Below, in pieces: positions 33,409 to 41,769 of a stretch of DNA of 64,000 nt; the stretch's first letter is position 1; each line of letters opens with the position of its first letter. This DNA is from JBBQXK01 sp038209775 (GTDB lineage: Bacteria > Pseudomonadota > Alphaproteobacteria > Rhodobacterales > Rhodobacteraceae), in assembly GCA_038209775.1 (NCBI GenBank), contig JBBQXK010000005.1, positions 62,001 to 126,000 of the forward strand. The letters run 5' to 3'. The translations under genes and the position numbers were made by a program. Below the pieces are notes generated by a model, which did not search any database, was not told the DNA's origin, and worked only from the letters and a program-made list of their open reading frames with translations.

Positions 33409-34680
33409 ATGCCATTCGACAACGTGACATGGATCAAGCAACCCCGCCCCGAAGCCGCCGACGACAGCGCCAATGTGTCGCGCCTGGTGGCCGATGTCTT
33501 GGCCCGGGTGAAAACCAACGGCGACGCCGCCGTCGCGGCTTTTGCGGCCACCTTCGACAACGTCACCCTTGACCGGTTCGAGGTGACCCGCGCCGAACGC
33601 ACCGCCGCCGTCGCGGCCCTTGACCCCCAGACCCGCGCCGACACCGAATTTGCCATCGCCAACGTCCGCCGCTTTGCCGAAGCCCAGCTAGCCTGCCTGA
33701 CCCCCCTTGAAATCGAGGTGCTGCCGGGTGCCTTCCTTGGCCACCGCGTGATCCCGGTGCAGACCGTGGGCTGCTATGTGCCCGGCGGCCGGTTCCCGCT
33801 GTTGTCGGCCCCGGTCATGACCATCGTCCCCGCCCGCGTTGCCGGCGTGGATCAGGTCATCGCTTGCCTGCCGCCCAACGCCCACTCCGCGATGATCGCC
33901 GGCTGCCATCTGTCCGGTGCCGACCGCATTTTCCGCATCGGCGGCGCACAGGCGATTGCGGCCATGGCCTACGGCACCGAAACCGTACCTGCCGTCGACA
34001 AGATCGTCGGCCCCGGCAATGCCTTTGTGAATGAGGCCAAGCGTCAGGTCTTCGGCCCCGTCGGCATCGACCAACTGGCCGGCCCCTCCGAAATCTACAT
34101 CCTCGCCGATGCCACCGGCGACGCCGAAATGATCGCGACCGATCTTCTGGCCCAGGCCGAACACGACCTGCGCACCCGCGTCGGCCTCATCACCACCGAT
34201 GCGGCCCTTGGCCATGCCGTGCTGGCCGAGGTCGAACGCCAGTTGCTTACCCTGTCCACAGCATCCGTCACAGGCCCGTCCTGGACCGCGCGGGGCGAAA
34301 TTGCGGTGGCGGCGGATGAGGCCGCGATGATCGCCTACTCCGACCACATCGCCGCAGAACACCTGCAGGTCCACACCGCCGACCCCCGCGCCTTTGCCCT
34401 GCGGTTGCGCAACTACGGCTCGGTGTTCATCGGACAGGCGGCCAGCGTGGTCTATTCCGACAAATGTGTCGGCACCAACCACACTCTGCCCACCATGGCC
34501 TCGGCCCGCTATACCGGCGGGCTGTGGGTGGGGTCCTACGTCAAGATCGCCACGCATCAGTGGCTTGATGACCGGGGCGTCCGCGCCGTGGCCCCCGCCG
34601 CCGCCCGCCAGAGCGCGTCGGAAGGGCTGGAGGGGCACCGCCGCGCCGCCCAGTTGCGGCTGGACCGGATGCAGGGCTGA
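33409..34680 (+). CDS. HpsN-like histidinol-dehydrogenase-family protein
   Basis: A 423-residue NAD-dependent dehydrogenase of the histidinol dehydrogenase fold. The zinc ligands are all present (LLAQAEHD, YSDKCVGTNHTLPT, EGLEGHRRA), as is the catalytic E-H pair in IAAEHLQV. The terminal block GTNHTLPTMASARYTGGLWV resembles the catabolic HpsN branch (3-sulfopropanediol/DHPS 3-dehydrogenase) rather than biosynthetic HisD. It lies 43 bases behind an ABC importer and far from hisGZS, which also argues for a catabolic role. The true substrate is unproven; it could be another 2,3-diol. Confidence 0.75.
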   Translation: MPFDNVTWIKQPRPEAADDSANVSRLVADVLARVKTNGDAAVAAFAATFDNVTLDRFEVTRAERTAAVAALDPQTRADTEFAIANVRRFAEAQLACLTPLEIEVLPGAFLGHRVIPVQTVGCYVPGGRFPLLSAPVMTIVPARVAGVDQVIACLPPNAHSAMIAGCHLSGADRIFRIGGAQAIAAMAYGTETVPAVDKIVGPGNAFVNEAKRQVFGPVGIDQLAGPSEIYILADATGDAEMIATDLLAQAEHDLRTRVGLITTDAALGHAVLAEVERQLLTLSTASVTGPSWTARGEIAVAADEAAMIAYSDHIAAEHLQVHTADPRAFALRLRNYGSVFIGQAASVVYSDKCVGTNHTLPTMASARYTGGLWVGSYVKIATHQWLDDRGVRAVAPAAARQSASEGLEGHRRAAQLRLDRMQG

Positions 34681-34729
34681 CGCAAGCCCCCCCATTACCG
34701 AACCTTCGCACCCGGCTTCACCGCCGCTT

Positions 34730-34773
34730 CGGAGTTTTCAAAAACTCCGGCCCGATTTCTTCGAAGAAATCGG
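34730..34773. terminator. Paired palindromes after the HpsN-like gene
   Basis: Two adjacent hairpins: CGGAGTTTT at 34730-34738 with AAAACTCCG at 34741-34749, and the perfect 22-base palindrome at 34752-34773 (arms CCGATTTCTTC and GAAGAAATCGG). The second is followed by CTTTTA. They follow the last gene of the ABC/dehydrogenase operon and probably end its transcription. Confidence 0.6.
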
Positions 34774-34827
34774 CTTTTACCGCGCGACACCCTTCATGGT
34801 CCCTGCCCCCGACCAAGGCGGATAACG

Positions 34828-34860
34828 GTCATCTGTATGTACGGATGTAATACAGATGAC
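34828..34860. promoter_or_regulatory. 11-bp perfect inverted repeat in the gap before the DeoR gene
   Basis: GTCATCTGTAT at 34828-34838 and ATACAGATGAC at 34850-34860 are separated by 11 bases. The surrounding ~100 bases are unusually AT-rich for this window. It lies between the convergent ends of the HpsN-like gene and the DeoR gene. It could be an operator, a hairpin or a trace of a small element. The remaining gap to 34998 holds nothing else I recognise. Confidence 0.45.
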
Positions 34861-34998
34861 ATACGCAATGAATACGGAGCGAATACGCTGAATTTGCGGG
34901 AATTCCAACGCCTTGCCCCCAACCCGCCACCCCCGCCGACAACCCCCCCGGAACGCCGCGTCAACCCTTTGTTGACCACGTCCGCAACGGCGATCCCC

Positions 34999-35769
34999 TC
35001 ACGGCAGGATCACCTCCACCCCATGCCGGTCCAGCGCCTCGGCCATCGCAGGGTCCGGCGCGTGGTCGGTCACCAGCCGCCCGACACGGGCCAAAGGGGC
35101 CACCTCGAACACCGCGCGACGGCCCAGCTTGGTGTGGTCCGCGACCACCGTCACCGTATCGGCGCGGTCGATCATCGCGCGGGCAATCCCGGCCTCCTGC
35201 ACGTCGAAATCCATGATGCATGTGCCGTCAATGGCCCCCACCGTCAGCACCACATGCTGCGCACGGAACCCCGCGATCTGATCCAGCGCCAGCGCCCCCA
35301 GCGTCTCGCCCACTTCGGGGGCAAAGGCGCCGCCGACAAGGAACGCCTTGTTGCTGCGGTTGGCCGCAATCACGGCGGCGATGCGCGGCGAATTGGTGAT
35401 GACCGTCAGATGTGACAGCCCCGCCAGCGCATCCGCCAGCGCAAGTGTGGTGCTGCCGGTGTCGATGAACAGCGTATCCCCGGGCCGGAACAGCCCTGCC
35501 GCCAGCACGGCAATCGCCTGTTTTCCCTGCACATTATGCGCCATCCGTTGGTCAAAGGGGCTTTCCACGCCGGGGCTTTCGCGGCCGGGGTCAGCAATCC
35601 GCGCCCCACCATGCACCTTGCGCAGCAGACCATCGCCATCCAGCCGCCCAAGGTCGCGCCGGATCGTCTCATGCGATACGGCCAGTTCCCGGGCCAGATC
35701 ATCGACGCTGATCTCACGGGCACGGGCAACCAGCCCGACGATGGCTTCGCGGCGCAATCTGGGGGTCAT
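34999..35769 (-). CDS. DeoR/GlpR-family transcriptional regulator
   Basis: A 256-residue repressor. The N-terminal winged helix has ISVDDLARELAVSHETIRRD and LLRKVHGGARI; the sensor domain is the phosphosugar-binding DeoR fold (LFIDTGSTTLALADAL, FLVGGAFAPEVGETLGALAL, VADHTKLGRRAVFEVAPL). It is the last gene after the TRAP transporter on this strand, 55 bases from dctP, and faces a glycerol-type kinase/oxidoreductase operon upstream. A GlpR-like role sensing a phosphorylated polyol is inferred. Confidence 0.9.
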   Translation of the reverse strand: MTPRLRREAIVGLVARAREISVDDLARELAVSHETIRRDLGRLDGDGLLRKVHGGARIADPGRESPGVESPFDQRMAHNVQGKQAIAVLAAGLFRPGDTLFIDTGSTTLALADALAGLSHLTVITNSPRIAAVIAANRSNKAFLVGGAFAPEVGETLGALALDQIAGFRAQHVVLTVGAIDGTCIMDFDVQEAGIARAMIDRADTVTVVADHTKLGRRAVFEVAPLARVGRLVTDHAPDPAMAEALDRHGVEVILP

Positions 35770-35824
35770 GGGGTTACCCTGACAATGCGGCCCCCGCCCG
35801 CCACGCGGGCAGGGGCCTGTTGCC

Positions 35825-36916
35825 TCAGCGGTAGGGATATCCCGCCTTGTCCATCGTCTCGGAATACTTGGTCAGTGCCGCCACGACACGGCCCGCACGC
35901 GGGCTGGATCCTGCGACTTCATCCCAGAACCCCTTGGAATCGGTCAGAACCTGCGCCCATTCCTCGGGCGGCAACTGGGTCAGTTCCATCTTCTCACCCT
36001 CGACCCGCAGCTTGGCCTCACCGCCCCAGTACCACTGGTTGCGATAGTAGTGCGACTGGTCGATGGTGATGCGGAACAACTCCTGCAGATGCGGCGGCAC
36101 CTTGTTCCAGCTTGCGGTGTTGGCGAAATAGCTGCCGAACCAGGCACCCGTCACAGCGTTGTTCAGCGCGTACTTGCACACATCCGCCCAGCCCACCTCA
36201 TAGGCCTCGGTGAACCCGCACCATGCCACACCGTCCAACTCGCCGGTCTGCATCGCGACTTCCACGTTATCCCACGGAATTGTCACGGGAATAAGGCCAT
36301 AGCGCGACAGGAACTTGCCCGCCGTCGGCACCCCGAACACGCGCAGACCCTTCATGTCCGCCAGACTGCGGATGGGTTTGTCGACGGTGAAGATGTGCAG
36401 GGGATCCCATGCGCCAGTCGACAGCCAGGTGACGCCTTCAACCTCGTTGTAGGCTTCTTCCCAGATTTCCTTGAGGCCGTAGTACTGGAACAGCGCCGAC
36501 ACATCCATGCTGTAGCGGGTGGCAAAGGGGAAATACCCCCCGAACACCGCGATATCGACGGGCGACGCCATCGACGCCTCGTCCGACTGCACCGCGTCCA
36601 GCGTACCGCCCTGCATGGCGCGGAACAGGTCCGATGTGGGCACAAGCTGATCGGCAAAGAACAACTCGATCTCCATCTCGCCATTCGCCGCCTTGTTGAA
36701 GGCGTCGATCTGCGGCTGGATCACATGGGCCCCAAGGGGGGCACCCGAATAGGTCTGCAGGCGCCACTTGATAGGCCCCACCTGCGCGTTGACGTAAGGT
36801 GCCGCAAGTGTCGAGCCCAGCACCGCCCCGGCCCCCACGCCGGTCTTGCGCAGAAAGTCCCGGCGCGAGGCCAGGATGCGCTGCGAGGGGCTTTGCGTGT
36901 CATCTGATTTGGTCAT
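35825..36916 (-). CDS. TRAP transporter solute-binding protein DctP family
   Basis: A 363-residue periplasmic receptor with a Tat-type signal (SRRDFLRKTGVGAGAVLGST) ending near PYVNA. Conserved DctP features include MQGGTLDAVQSDE, the arginine-containing ligand block MKGLRVFGVPTAGKFLSRYG and the C-terminal helices. The Tat signal is typical of the subfamily that binds larger or hydroxylated ligands. The substrate is not known; the divergent kinase and oxidoreductases suggest a polyol or related compound. Confidence 0.9.
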   Translation of the reverse strand: MTKSDDTQSPSQRILASRRDFLRKTGVGAGAVLGSTLAAPYVNAQVGPIKWRLQTYSGAPLGAHVIQPQIDAFNKAANGEMEIELFFADQLVPTSDLFRAMQGGTLDAVQSDEASMASPVDIAVFGGYFPFATRYSMDVSALFQYYGLKEIWEEAYNEVEGVTWLSTGAWDPLHIFTVDKPIRSLADMKGLRVFGVPTAGKFLSRYGLIPVTIPWDNVEVAMQTGELDGVAWCGFTEAYEVGWADVCKYALNNAVTGAWFGSYFANTASWNKVPPHLQELFRITIDQSHYYRNQWYWGGEAKLRVEGEKMELTQLPPEEWAQVLTDSKGFWDEVAGSSPRAGRVVAALTKYSETMDKAGYPYR

Positions 36917-36953
36917 GGTCGCCTCCTTGTTGATGGTTTTTATGTTGTGGGTT

Positions 36954-38291
36954 CTAGCCCCTGACGTTCATGTGCTGCGGCAGCCACAGCGCCAGTTGCG
37001 GAAAGTACATGATCAGCGCGATCGTGAACGCCATGATCGCCGCAAACGGCCAGACCGAGCGGTAGATGTCGATCAGCGTGATCTCCTTGGGCGCCAGTGA
37101 CCGCATCAGGAACAGGTTATAGCCGAAAGGTGGCGTGATATACGCGATCTGGCAAGTGATCGTATAGATGATGCCGAACCAGATCAGTTGCCCGTCGAAC
37201 CCGAGGTCAAGTTCCTTGACCAAGGGGATGTACAAGGGGGCCACGATCACCAGCATCGCAGTGTCATCCAGGAACATCCCCATGACGACAAAGCTGACCA
37301 TCATCATGATGATGACGGTCCAGGGCGACAGATCCCATCGCTCGATGAACAGGTTCTCGACGGCCTTGACCGCGCCAAGGCCGTCGAACACCGCGCCAAA
37401 GGCAAGGGCCGCCAGAATCAGCCACAGGAACATGCACGAAATCGACAGTGTTTTCATCGACGTTTCGCGGATCAGGACCCAGGTGAACCGACCCTTGAGG
37501 ATCGCCGCCAACGTCGAACAGAACGCCCCCACGGCCGAGCTTTCGACAAGGCTGGTATAGCCCGACACGAACAGGCCGGTCATGAAGAAGAAGATGGCAA
37601 ACGGAATGATCCCGGCCCGCAACAGCGCCAGCTTTTCCCGCATCGGCATGTTCAGGTCTTCGTCCGACACCACCGGCGTCAAGGCCGGATTCAGCCTTGC
37701 GCGCACCCATATGTACAGCACGAACAGCGCCGCCATGATCAGCCCCGGCACCACCCCCGCGAACCACAGTTGCGACACCGGTTGCCGCGCGATCATCCCG
37801 TACAGCACCAGCACCACCGACGGCGGGATCAGGATACCCAGCGACGACCCGCCCTGAATAACCCCCGAAATCAGCACCTTGTCATAGCCCCGCCGCAGCA
37901 TTTCCGGCAGCGCGATGGTGGCACCAATGGCCATCCCCGCCACCGACAGCCCGTTCATCGCCGAGATGATGACCATGAGGAATATCGTGCCGATGGCCAG
38001 CCCGCCCCGCACCCGCCCGAACCAGACGTGCAGCATGCGGTACAGGTCTTCGGCAATCCCCGACTCCGACAGGATATAGCCCATGTAGATGAACATCGGC
38101 AGCGTCAGCATCGCGTACCAGTTGAACAGTTTGAACACCTGGTTGAACGGCAGTTCCACCGCGCCCTGCCCGTACAGCGACAGCGCCGCCACCGAGGCCA
38201 CAAACCCGATCACCGCGAACACCCGCTGTCCGGTCATCAACAGCACGATCATGGCCCCGAACATGGTCAGGGCAATCAGCTCATAGCTCAT
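36954..38291 (-). CDS. TRAP transporter large permease DctM family
   Basis: A 445-residue protein with about 12 transmembrane segments, beginning MSYELIALTMFGAMIVLLMT. DctM signatures are LPMFIYMGYILSESGIAEDL, NGLSVAGMAIGATIALPEML, GGSSLGILIPPSVVLVLYGM and FLDDTAMLVIVAPLYIPLV. The ATG at 38291 overlaps the stop of the DctQ gene; an in-frame extension upstream is part of that gene in another frame. It carries the transport pathway of the TRAP system. Confidence 0.93.
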   Translation of the reverse strand: MSYELIALTMFGAMIVLLMTGQRVFAVIGFVASVAALSLYGQGAVELPFNQVFKLFNWYAMLTLPMFIYMGYILSESGIAEDLYRMLHVWFGRVRGGLAIGTIFLMVIISAMNGLSVAGMAIGATIALPEMLRRGYDKVLISGVIQGGSSLGILIPPSVVLVLYGMIARQPVSQLWFAGVVPGLIMAALFVLYIWVRARLNPALTPVVSDEDLNMPMREKLALLRAGIIPFAIFFFMTGLFVSGYTSLVESSAVGAFCSTLAAILKGRFTWVLIRETSMKTLSISCMFLWLILAALAFGAVFDGLGAVKAVENLFIERWDLSPWTVIIMMMVSFVVMGMFLDDTAMLVIVAPLYIPLVKELDLGFDGQLIWFGIIYTITCQIAYITPPFGYNLFLMRSLAPKEITLIDIYRSVWPFAAIMAFTIALIMYFPQLALWLPQHMNVRG

Positions 38292-38845
38292 GCGAGGGGC
38301 TTCCCGCGCATTGTGGCGATGTCCTTGAACAGGATCGAGAATGCCTGCATCAGCATCAGCACGGTACAGGCCATCATCAGCGCCTTGATCGGAATGACCG
38401 AGGGGTTCCACACCGAAAACCGCCGCTCGCCCGTCTCGATGGCATACTGCAGGCTGGAGATGGACCCCCACAGCAGGATCGCCAGAAAGAAGATGAGGCA
38501 GATGGCCGTCACCACGTCCATCCGCGCCTTGCCCCGTTCGGACAGCGACGAATAGACCAGATCCATCCGCACATGATCGCCGTTCTTCAGCGTCATCGCT
38601 CCACCCATGAAGTAATAGGCGGCAAGGGTGAACTGGGTAAACTCGATGGCCCAGTGGACCGGCATGTTGATGACATTGCGGGTGAAGGCATCAAAGATCA
38701 GCGTGGCCGCCATCACAAAGATCAGCGCCGCCGCAGCATAGCCCACATAGTCCGACATCCGGTCGGTAAAGCGGACGTAGCGCGCAATCAACGGCGGCAT
38801 CGGGGCCATCCCGCCAGAGGTTCCGTCGCGCGCATGTCCTGTCAT
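38288..38845 (-). CDS. TRAP transporter small permease DctQ family
   Basis: A membrane protein of about 185 residues with four helices (YAAAALIFVMAATLIFDAFT, then the Trp-containing WAIEFTQFTLAAYYFMGGAM typical of DctQ). The start is uncertain: ATG at 38845 is used here, with ATGs at 38809 and 38800 as alternatives that still keep all helices. It is first in the dctQ-dctM-dctP-deoR operon and divergent from the GlpA-like gene. Confidence 0.85.
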   Translation of the reverse strand: MTGHARDGTSGGMAPMPPLIARYVRFTDRMSDYVGYAAAALIFVMAATLIFDAFTRNVINMPVHWAIEFTQFTLAAYYFMGGAMTLKNGDHVRMDLVYSSLSERGKARMDVVTAICLIFFLAILLWGSISSLQYAIETGERRFSVWNPSVIPIKALMMACTVLMLMQAFSILFKDIATMRGKPLA

Positions 38846-38940
38846 CCCCATCGTCGCGGCAGCTTGTACCCGGTTTCCCGGTCGTGCCTGTCCGGTGCCC
38901 TGCAGGCACCCCTTTTGCAAAACCAGCACGATTTTGCCCG

Positions 38941-38954
38941 TTCGGTCAACCGAA
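38941..38954. promoter_or_regulatory. Candidate DeoR operator in the divergent TRAP/oxidoreductase region
   Basis: TTCGGTCAACCGAA is an inverted repeat with 6-bp arms around CA. It lies in the 315-base gap between the divergent DctQ and GlpA-like starts and overlaps a TTGACC that could serve as a -35 for the TRAP side. TTCG...CGAA half-sites are common for DeoR-family repressors. The rest of the gap holds a candidate promoter and nothing else I recognise. Confidence 0.35.
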
Positions 38955-39091
38955 ATGCAGCGCGATGATTGGGGGGCTGCTTGGCGGCAGCAGTTTACGC
39001 AGCTTTTCGGGGCATCACCGTATCTGCCAGAAAGGGCATCATCATCCCGCCCCATCCCGCACCTATGGGTGACCGATTGGTCATGCCCTTC

Positions 39092-39119
39092 TTGAAAACG
39101 GGCACTGATCGGCTATTAT
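39092..39119 (+). promoter_or_regulatory. Candidate housekeeping promoter of the GlpA-like operon
   Basis: TTGAAA at 39092-39097 and TATTAT at 39114-39119 with a 16-base spacer resemble a sigma-70 promoter. The GlpA-like start lies 41 bases downstream, with GAGGGGCGGG as ribosome site in between. Confidence 0.45.
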
Positions 39120-39160
39120 TCCGTCAATACTTCACCCATTCGCGCAAGAGGGGCGGGACA

Positions 39161-40549
39161 ATGGCCCAAGGTTCCCCGGCAGACCGGCGCTTTGACATCG
39201 CCATCATCGGCGGCGGCGTGGTCGGCTGTGCTGCGGCGCGCCGGTTCGCACTGGCCGGCGCGCGGGTGGTGCTGATCGAGCGTGGCGCGGATATCCTGTC
39301 GGGCGCGTCCAAGGCCAACAGCGCCATCCTGCACACCGGCTTTGACGCGCCCCCCGGCAGTCTGGAACTGCAACTGGTGCAGGAGGGGCGGGCGGAATAC
39401 CTGTCGGTCCACCGCGATCTGGGCCTGTCGCTGGTGGAAACCGGCGCGCTGGTCTGTGCGTGGACCGAGGCCGAGGCGGCATTGCTGGACGGCATCGCCG
39501 CGCAGGGCCGCGCCAACGGGGTCGAGGCGCTGCGCCAGTTGACCGGCGCTGCGGCGCGATCGCTGGTGCCGGGCCTTGCCCCGCACCTGCAAGCGGCGGT
39601 CGAGGTGATGGGCGAGCATGTGATCGACCCCTGGTCGGCCCCTCTGGCCTATGTCACGCAGGCGATGGCGATGGGGGCGGTTGTTCTGCGCAACTGCGAC
39701 GTGACCGCAGGCAGGTTCGATGGTGCATGGCATCTGGACACCTCGCAAGGGCCGCTTGCGGCAGGGGCGGTGGTCAATGCGGCGGGGCTTTACGGCGATG
39801 TGGTGGATGCGCGGCTTGGCCTTGCGCCGGATTTCACCATCCGCCCGCGCAAGGGCCAGTTCGTCGTGCTGGACAAGGCGGCCTTTGCCCATGTGGCGAA
39901 GATCATCCTGCCGGTCCCGAGCGAGATCACCAAGGGCATCGTCATCTGCCCGACCGCATTCGGCAACGTGCTGATCGGCCCCACGGCGGAAGAACAGGAT
40001 GACCGCACCCGCGCGACCGTCGACACAGCCACGCTTGCGATGCTGGTGGCCCATGGCGCGCGTCTGGTCCCGGCCCTGCACGACATTCCCGTGACGGCGG
40101 TCTATGCCGGCCTGCGCCCGGGGACCGAGGTCAAGCATTACCGGGTGACCGCCCGCCCCGAACAACGGGCGATCACGCTGGGGGGCATCCGGTCGACCGG
40201 CCTCAGCGCCGCGCTTGGCCTCGCGCGCCATGCGCTGCGCCTCTACGAAGGCTTCGCCGCGCCGTTGGCCCCACCGAACGATGTGCCACCGACAAGGGTG
40301 CCGAACCTGACCGAAACCGAACCCCGCGACTGGCAATGCGCGGGTCACGGCGACATCGTGTGCCATTGCGAACTGGTCACCCGGCGCGAGATCGAGGCGG
40401 CGCTGAACAGCCCCCTGCCCCCCGGTGATTTCGGCGGCTTGCGCCGACGGACGCGGGCCGGGATGGGGCGGTGTCAGGGGTTCCATTGCCTGGCCACGAT
40501 TGCCGCCATGACGGCGGGGCGGTTTGAAACGCCACTGGCCGTCGAATGA
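39161..40549 (+). CDS. GlpA-like FAD-dependent glycerol-3-phosphate-type dehydrogenase with BFD [2Fe-2S] domain
   Basis: A 462-residue flavoprotein. The FAD dinucleotide fold is at DIAIIGGGVVGCAAARRFAL, followed by LIERGADILSGASKANSAIL and a DAO-type body. The C-terminal ~80 residues hold CHCELVTRREIEAAL and GMGRCQGFHC, cysteine pairs of a BFD-like [2Fe-2S] domain as in anaerobic GlpA. With the next FAD protein and an FGGY kinase it forms a coupled trio, suggesting oxidation of a phosphorylated polyol. Glycerol-3-phosphate is the likeliest guess. A third, GlpC-like subunit is absent. Confidence 0.82.
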   Translation: MAQGSPADRRFDIAIIGGGVVGCAAARRFALAGARVVLIERGADILSGASKANSAILHTGFDAPPGSLELQLVQEGRAEYLSVHRDLGLSLVETGALVCAWTEAEAALLDGIAAQGRANGVEALRQLTGAAARSLVPGLAPHLQAAVEVMGEHVIDPWSAPLAYVTQAMAMGAVVLRNCDVTAGRFDGAWHLDTSQGPLAAGAVVNAAGLYGDVVDARLGLAPDFTIRPRKGQFVVLDKAAFAHVAKIILPVPSEITKGIVICPTAFGNVLIGPTAEEQDDRTRATVDTATLAMLVAHGARLVPALHDIPVTAVYAGLRPGTEVKHYRVTARPEQRAITLGGIRSTGLSAALGLARHALRLYEGFAAPLAPPNDVPPTRVPNLTETEPRDWQCAGHGDIVCHCELVTRREIEAALNSPLPPGDFGGLRRRTRAGMGRCQGFHCLATIAAMTAGRFETPLAVE

Positions 40550-41769
40550 TGGACAGCGCAGATGTGGTCGTCGTGGGGGGGGGACCGGCAGGCGTGGCCG
40601 CTGCGCTTGCATTGCGCCGCGCGGGGGTGGCAAGGGTCACGCTGCTGGAGCGTGAGGCATCGCTGGGCGGGGCCACCCGCCATTGCAGCCATTCGCCCTT
40701 TGGCATGCGCGAATTCGGGCGGGTTTATCTTGGGGCCGCCTACGGGCGCAGGCTGGACCGCGCGGTGCGGGATGCGGGGGTGACGGTGCTGACCGGGCAT
40801 TCGGTGGTGTCGGTCGGTGCCGGCAGCACGCTGACCGTCGCGCATCCCGGCGGCACCGATACACTGACCTGCGGCCGCGTGGTGCTGGCAACCGGCGCGC
40901 GCGAGATGTCCCGGGCCGCCCGCCTGTTGCCGGGCGACCGGCCCGTGGGGGTGCTGACGACGGGGGCCCTGCAGGCCTTTGTCGCGTTTCAGGGGCTGAT
41001 GCCGTTTCGTCGCCCGGTCATCATCGGGTCAGAACTGGTGTCGCTGTCGGCGATCCTGACCTGCCTGACCCACGGCACCCGCCCGGTGGCCCTGCTGGAA
41101 CCGCGCGACCACGCGCTGGTGCGACCGCCGTTCACATGGTTCCCGCGTCTGGTGGGTGTGCCGTTCCTGACGGGGGCGCAGGTCGTGGACATCATCGGCA
41201 CCACACGGGTCGAGGCGGTGCGCGTGGCGCATCAGGGCACCGAGACCACGCTGGAATGTGATGGCCTTCTTCTGACCGGGCGGTTCACGCCCGAGGCCGC
41301 GCTGATCTGGCAGGGCGGCCTTCAGGTGGACCGGGGCAGCGGTGGGCCTGCGGTGGATCAGGACGGGCGCTGTGCCAACCCTTTGCATTTCGCCGCCGGC
41401 AACCTGCTGCGCCCGGTCGAAACCGGCGGCTGGGCGTTCCGCGAAGGCCGCGCCATAGGGGCCGCCGTGGCGCGTGATCTGGCGCAGGGGCCATCGGATG
41501 CCGAACCCGTGGCGGTCACCCACGACGCGCCGATCAAGCTGGTGGTGCCCAACCTTATACGGCGGGGGTCTGCGGGGGCACCGGGCTTTGACCGGTTCCA
41601 GCTGCGCTTTGACCGCCGCGCCCTTGGGGTCTTGTCGCTGTCGCTGGACGGGCGCAGGGTGTGGCAGCGCCGGGGGTCATGGCGGCCCGAAACCCGCGTG
41701 CTGGTGCCGATGCCCGCCGGGGTGGCCGAAGCGGGCCACGTCCATGTGGGATTTGCGGAGGACGCCTGA
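40546..41769 (+). CDS. NAD(P)/FAD-dependent oxidoreductase (GlpB-like partner)
   Basis: A 407-residue pyridine-nucleotide-disulfide-type flavoprotein with an N-terminal FAD site (DVVVVGGGPAGVAAALALRR), a GG-motif-like VVLATGAREMSRAARLLPG, a second nucleotide fold around RPVIIGSELVSLSAIL and a further domain of ~100 residues at the C-terminus. The start overlaps the GlpA-like stop (ATGA). Pairs of a COG0579-type and a COG0446-type flavoprotein next to glycerol kinase are known in anaerobic glycerol-3-phosphate oxidation in other bacteria; this arrangement looks equivalent. Confidence 0.8.
   Translation: MMDSADVVVVGGGPAGVAAALALRRAGVARVTLLEREASLGGATRHCSHSPFGMREFGRVYLGAAYGRRLDRAVRDAGVTVLTGHSVVSVGAGSTLTVAHPGGTDTLTCGRVVLATGAREMSRAARLLPGDRPVGVLTTGALQAFVAFQGLMPFRRPVIIGSELVSLSAILTCLTHGTRPVALLEPRDHALVRPPFTWFPRLVGVPFLTGAQVVDIIGTTRVEAVRVAHQGTETTLECDGLLLTGRFTPEAALIWQGGLQVDRGSGGPAVDQDGRCANPLHFAAGNLLRPVETGGWAFREGRAIGAAVARDLAQGPSDAEPVAVTHDAPIKLVVPNLIRRGSAGAPGFDRFQLRFDRRALGVLSLSLDGRRVWQRRGSWRPETRVLVPMPAGVAEAGHVHVGFAEDA

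Noticed and set aside
33409..34680. Biosynthetic hisD linked to hisGZS
   Set aside because: The gene is 8.5 kb away in a transporter operon, and its C-terminal motif (ARYTGGLWVG) fits the catabolic HpsN branch better.
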